A stretch of 21,032 nt of DNA from Isohypsibius dastychi (lineage: Eukaryota; Tardigrada; Eutardigrada; Parachela; Isohypsibiidae): NCBI GenBank assembly GCA_034696485.1, contig JAQIWT010000405.1:1-21032 (forward strand). Reading direction: 5' to 3'. Under the pieces are notes generated by a model. It was given only the letters and a program-made list of their open reading frames with translations, ran no database searches and had not been told where the DNA came from. Each line of letters begins with the position of its first letter. Within the stretch, counting starts at the first letter, position 1. Of this stretch, positions 19,401 to 21,032 are shown piece after piece. Made by a program: the position numbers and the translations under genes.

Positions 19401-21032
19401 ATTGTATTTAGGACCACAGTGAATCGGTTCCAGAGGGCAACACCTCGTACGCCTGAACTATCCAAACTGATGTCTATATAATTATTTAAGGACAACAGGC
19501 AATGGGTTTTTGCTGGAAAATGCAAGTCGAGTTAGTTAGATTTTTAGATAAAGAATGTAATTTACTACACATTTGCTTGTATTTCCGAAGTACAGAAATT
19601 TTGTCCTAGTTTTAAAACTAAATCACCCGCGAGAAATCGGATTTGGCGATGGGCAGCGCGCTGTATGGAGCGCCTCTAGTGGCAAAGTGCCCACGTCTTG
19701 ACTTGACCGCTGTCTGTCGGCAAATTGATGCTATCGATAAACGGTCTGATGGTCAAGAAATCGAGCAGAGAGAAGGCCAGCAGAGGGCCGCACCAAGAGC
19801 CACTTTCACATTTACTGCCTCTCTGCCCAGTCATATTCACCATAAAGCAGACTCGAACTGCGGATGCAAAATTAAACTATCAAATATTGTCAAACTTGCA
19901 AAATTTTCTTTTCATCCGATAGCGAACAAGAGACTTCACATTCCCGGAGAAGATTGAAGAAGCCACTCAATTCTTTCGTGAGTTATTGAAGTTAAAAAAT
20001 TTCAAGTTGAAATTTAAAGAAAACTTTAGATCAGAGAAAAATTTCCAACGTCGGGAATCAAGTATCTGTTTTAACTTAGAGAATAAAATGTCTAAGTCAG
20101 TGATGCGAGGATATTCAGAGGTTTAGTTTTGCACTGGAAGTTTTTTCGGTTTTGCACCCACCAAAAGTCAACCGATCATTGCGCGCACAAAATGACTTTA
20201 AATTAAAATTAATTGAACCTTAGTTTGTTCATATGTAGATGAGAGATAAGGAAAACATATCTACCACGCGCACCATCCGGTTTTTGCGTACATGACCAAA
20301 CTCATTGCCTCTTGTCCTTAAACTGAGCCATCTAAATTGTTTAACTGAACTAATGGTCTTTCTTGCGTTTCGCAACGAGAATTAACGCAATTCTTAGTTT
20401 TTCATTCAGTTTATCATTTGTGCCATCTTTCATCCATGCAGCTTTGTTTGTTCATTCTATTCATTTTCGAAGCCAAAAGTCCTTCGTGCGGTTGCCTTCA
20501 TCTCTTGCGGGTTTACAAAGAAAATCATTCACTGTTACCAAGTAAAAAAGCTCACATGATGTCAGCAGCAGGTTCGAAAGCGTCAGCTGAGCTGGATGCT
20601 CTCCTCTCTGTTTGTCTGATTGGGGTTGTTTGTTGTGGATCCCCAGAGGGCGTTTACGGTAGTTGTCCAGAAGGTGGTTGGTCATCACGATCAGTTTCCC
20701 CTTGGTATCGCCAGCAGTGGTAGCGATACGCGTAGTAGATATAGTATTTGTAATTTACCCAAATACGCGGTGAAGGTCTGGACCGCAGCCATGTCTGGTG
20801 AATTATCGTGTGTGTGACAGTTAACCCTGTGGCTCTGACCCAGTGAATTCGGGTCTGCTCCCTGCTTTCATTAACCATATTCTGAAACCAAACCCAAGCT
20901 TCAGCACCACATCACCGTTATGTGCGAAAAACCATCGATTTTCCTGTAGGCTTGTCCTTGGCTGTCCAAGGTTACCGGTATCTAGGGTATCCATGCGGGG
21001 GAGAGAGAAGGTGGTCATATACCGGTAAAAGC
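16443..21032. other. 4.6-kb region without a supportable gene
   Basis: Its left end should contain the 5' leader and promoter of the TRHR-like gene, which reads leftward. I checked the open frames on both strands: none exceeds about 105 codons, and none shows a domain, signal peptide or splice partner. One short reverse frame (17060-16869) ends near a plausible donor (GTAAGC at about 16908), but no downstream exon could be matched to it. No tRNA, rRNA or transposase-like sequence was recognised. Confidence 0.55.
18715..18753. repeat. CTCGGGACT short repeat cluster
   Basis: The 9-mer CTCGGGACT occurs at 18715-18723, 18738-18746 and 18745-18753 (the last two overlap by two bases), with a partial GGACTCAC unit between them. 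It is a small local amplification in intergenic DNA. Confidence 0.75.

Noticed and set aside
19643-19957. 104-codon frame starting with a Gly/Ala-rich stretch
   Set aside because: No domain or splice context; the apparent start is not ATG and the composition looks non-coding.
20363-20878. Several overlapping open frames on both strands, some with hydrophobic starts
   Set aside because: All short, mutually overlapping and without family features or credible splice joins.
1-21032. CRISPR array, prokaryotic operon, tRNA or rRNA genes, transposase
   Set aside because: I looked for spaced direct repeats, cloverleaf-like sequences and transposase-type motifs and saw none. Intron-split animal genes make a prokaryotic reading untenable.

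Overview
The window looks like nuclear DNA of a compact invertebrate animal genome. Every confident gene is split by GT-AG introns, several of them only 53-80 bases long. There are no operons or ribosome-binding sites, and the proteins are animal-type: two rhodopsin-class (class A) peptide receptors, three 'superaquaporins' of the AQP11/12 type and one small secreted glycine-rich protein. Five to six genes in about 21 kb, with a TRH-type receptor, point to a protostome. A tardigrade such as Hypsibius would fit the gene density and base composition, but that is inference; nothing here proves the phylum.

Layout. 1-2081: no supportable gene; a palindromic repeat lies at the left edge and a run of 13 G at 782-794. 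2082-4409 (+): four-exon class A GPCR, with a possible alternative 3' exon at 4776-4948. 5772-6669, 7412-8503 and 8822-9927 (all +): a tandem array of three AQP11/12-like channels with the same three-exon structure (intron phases 0 and 1). 11110-11693 (+): two-exon secreted protein with a signal peptide and Gly-Leu-Gly-Phe/Tyr repeats. 12154-16442 (-): five-exon TRH-receptor orthologue, convergent with the glycine-rich gene. 16443-21032: 4.6 kb in which I can support no gene.

How they may work together. The aquaporins are clearly products of local duplication and should all be intracellular-type water/small-solute channels. They share an unusual first pore box, Asp-Pro-Thr/Ser in place of Asn-Pro-Ala, and one has also changed the second box to Asn-Pro-Ser. 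The two receptors are unrelated to the array by sequence. A role in neuropeptide control of water balance is a tempting reading of the neighbourhood, but the sequence does not show it.

The best candidates for something new are the AQP array with its altered pore signature, the perfect 8-bp hairpin ending 2 bases before the start codon of the third aquaporin, the in-frame stop-free intron 1 of the second aquaporin, and the receptor with ERF in place of DRY and two possible C-terminal ends. All exon models were built by hand from splice motifs, reading-frame continuity and paralogue alignment. None has transcript support here.
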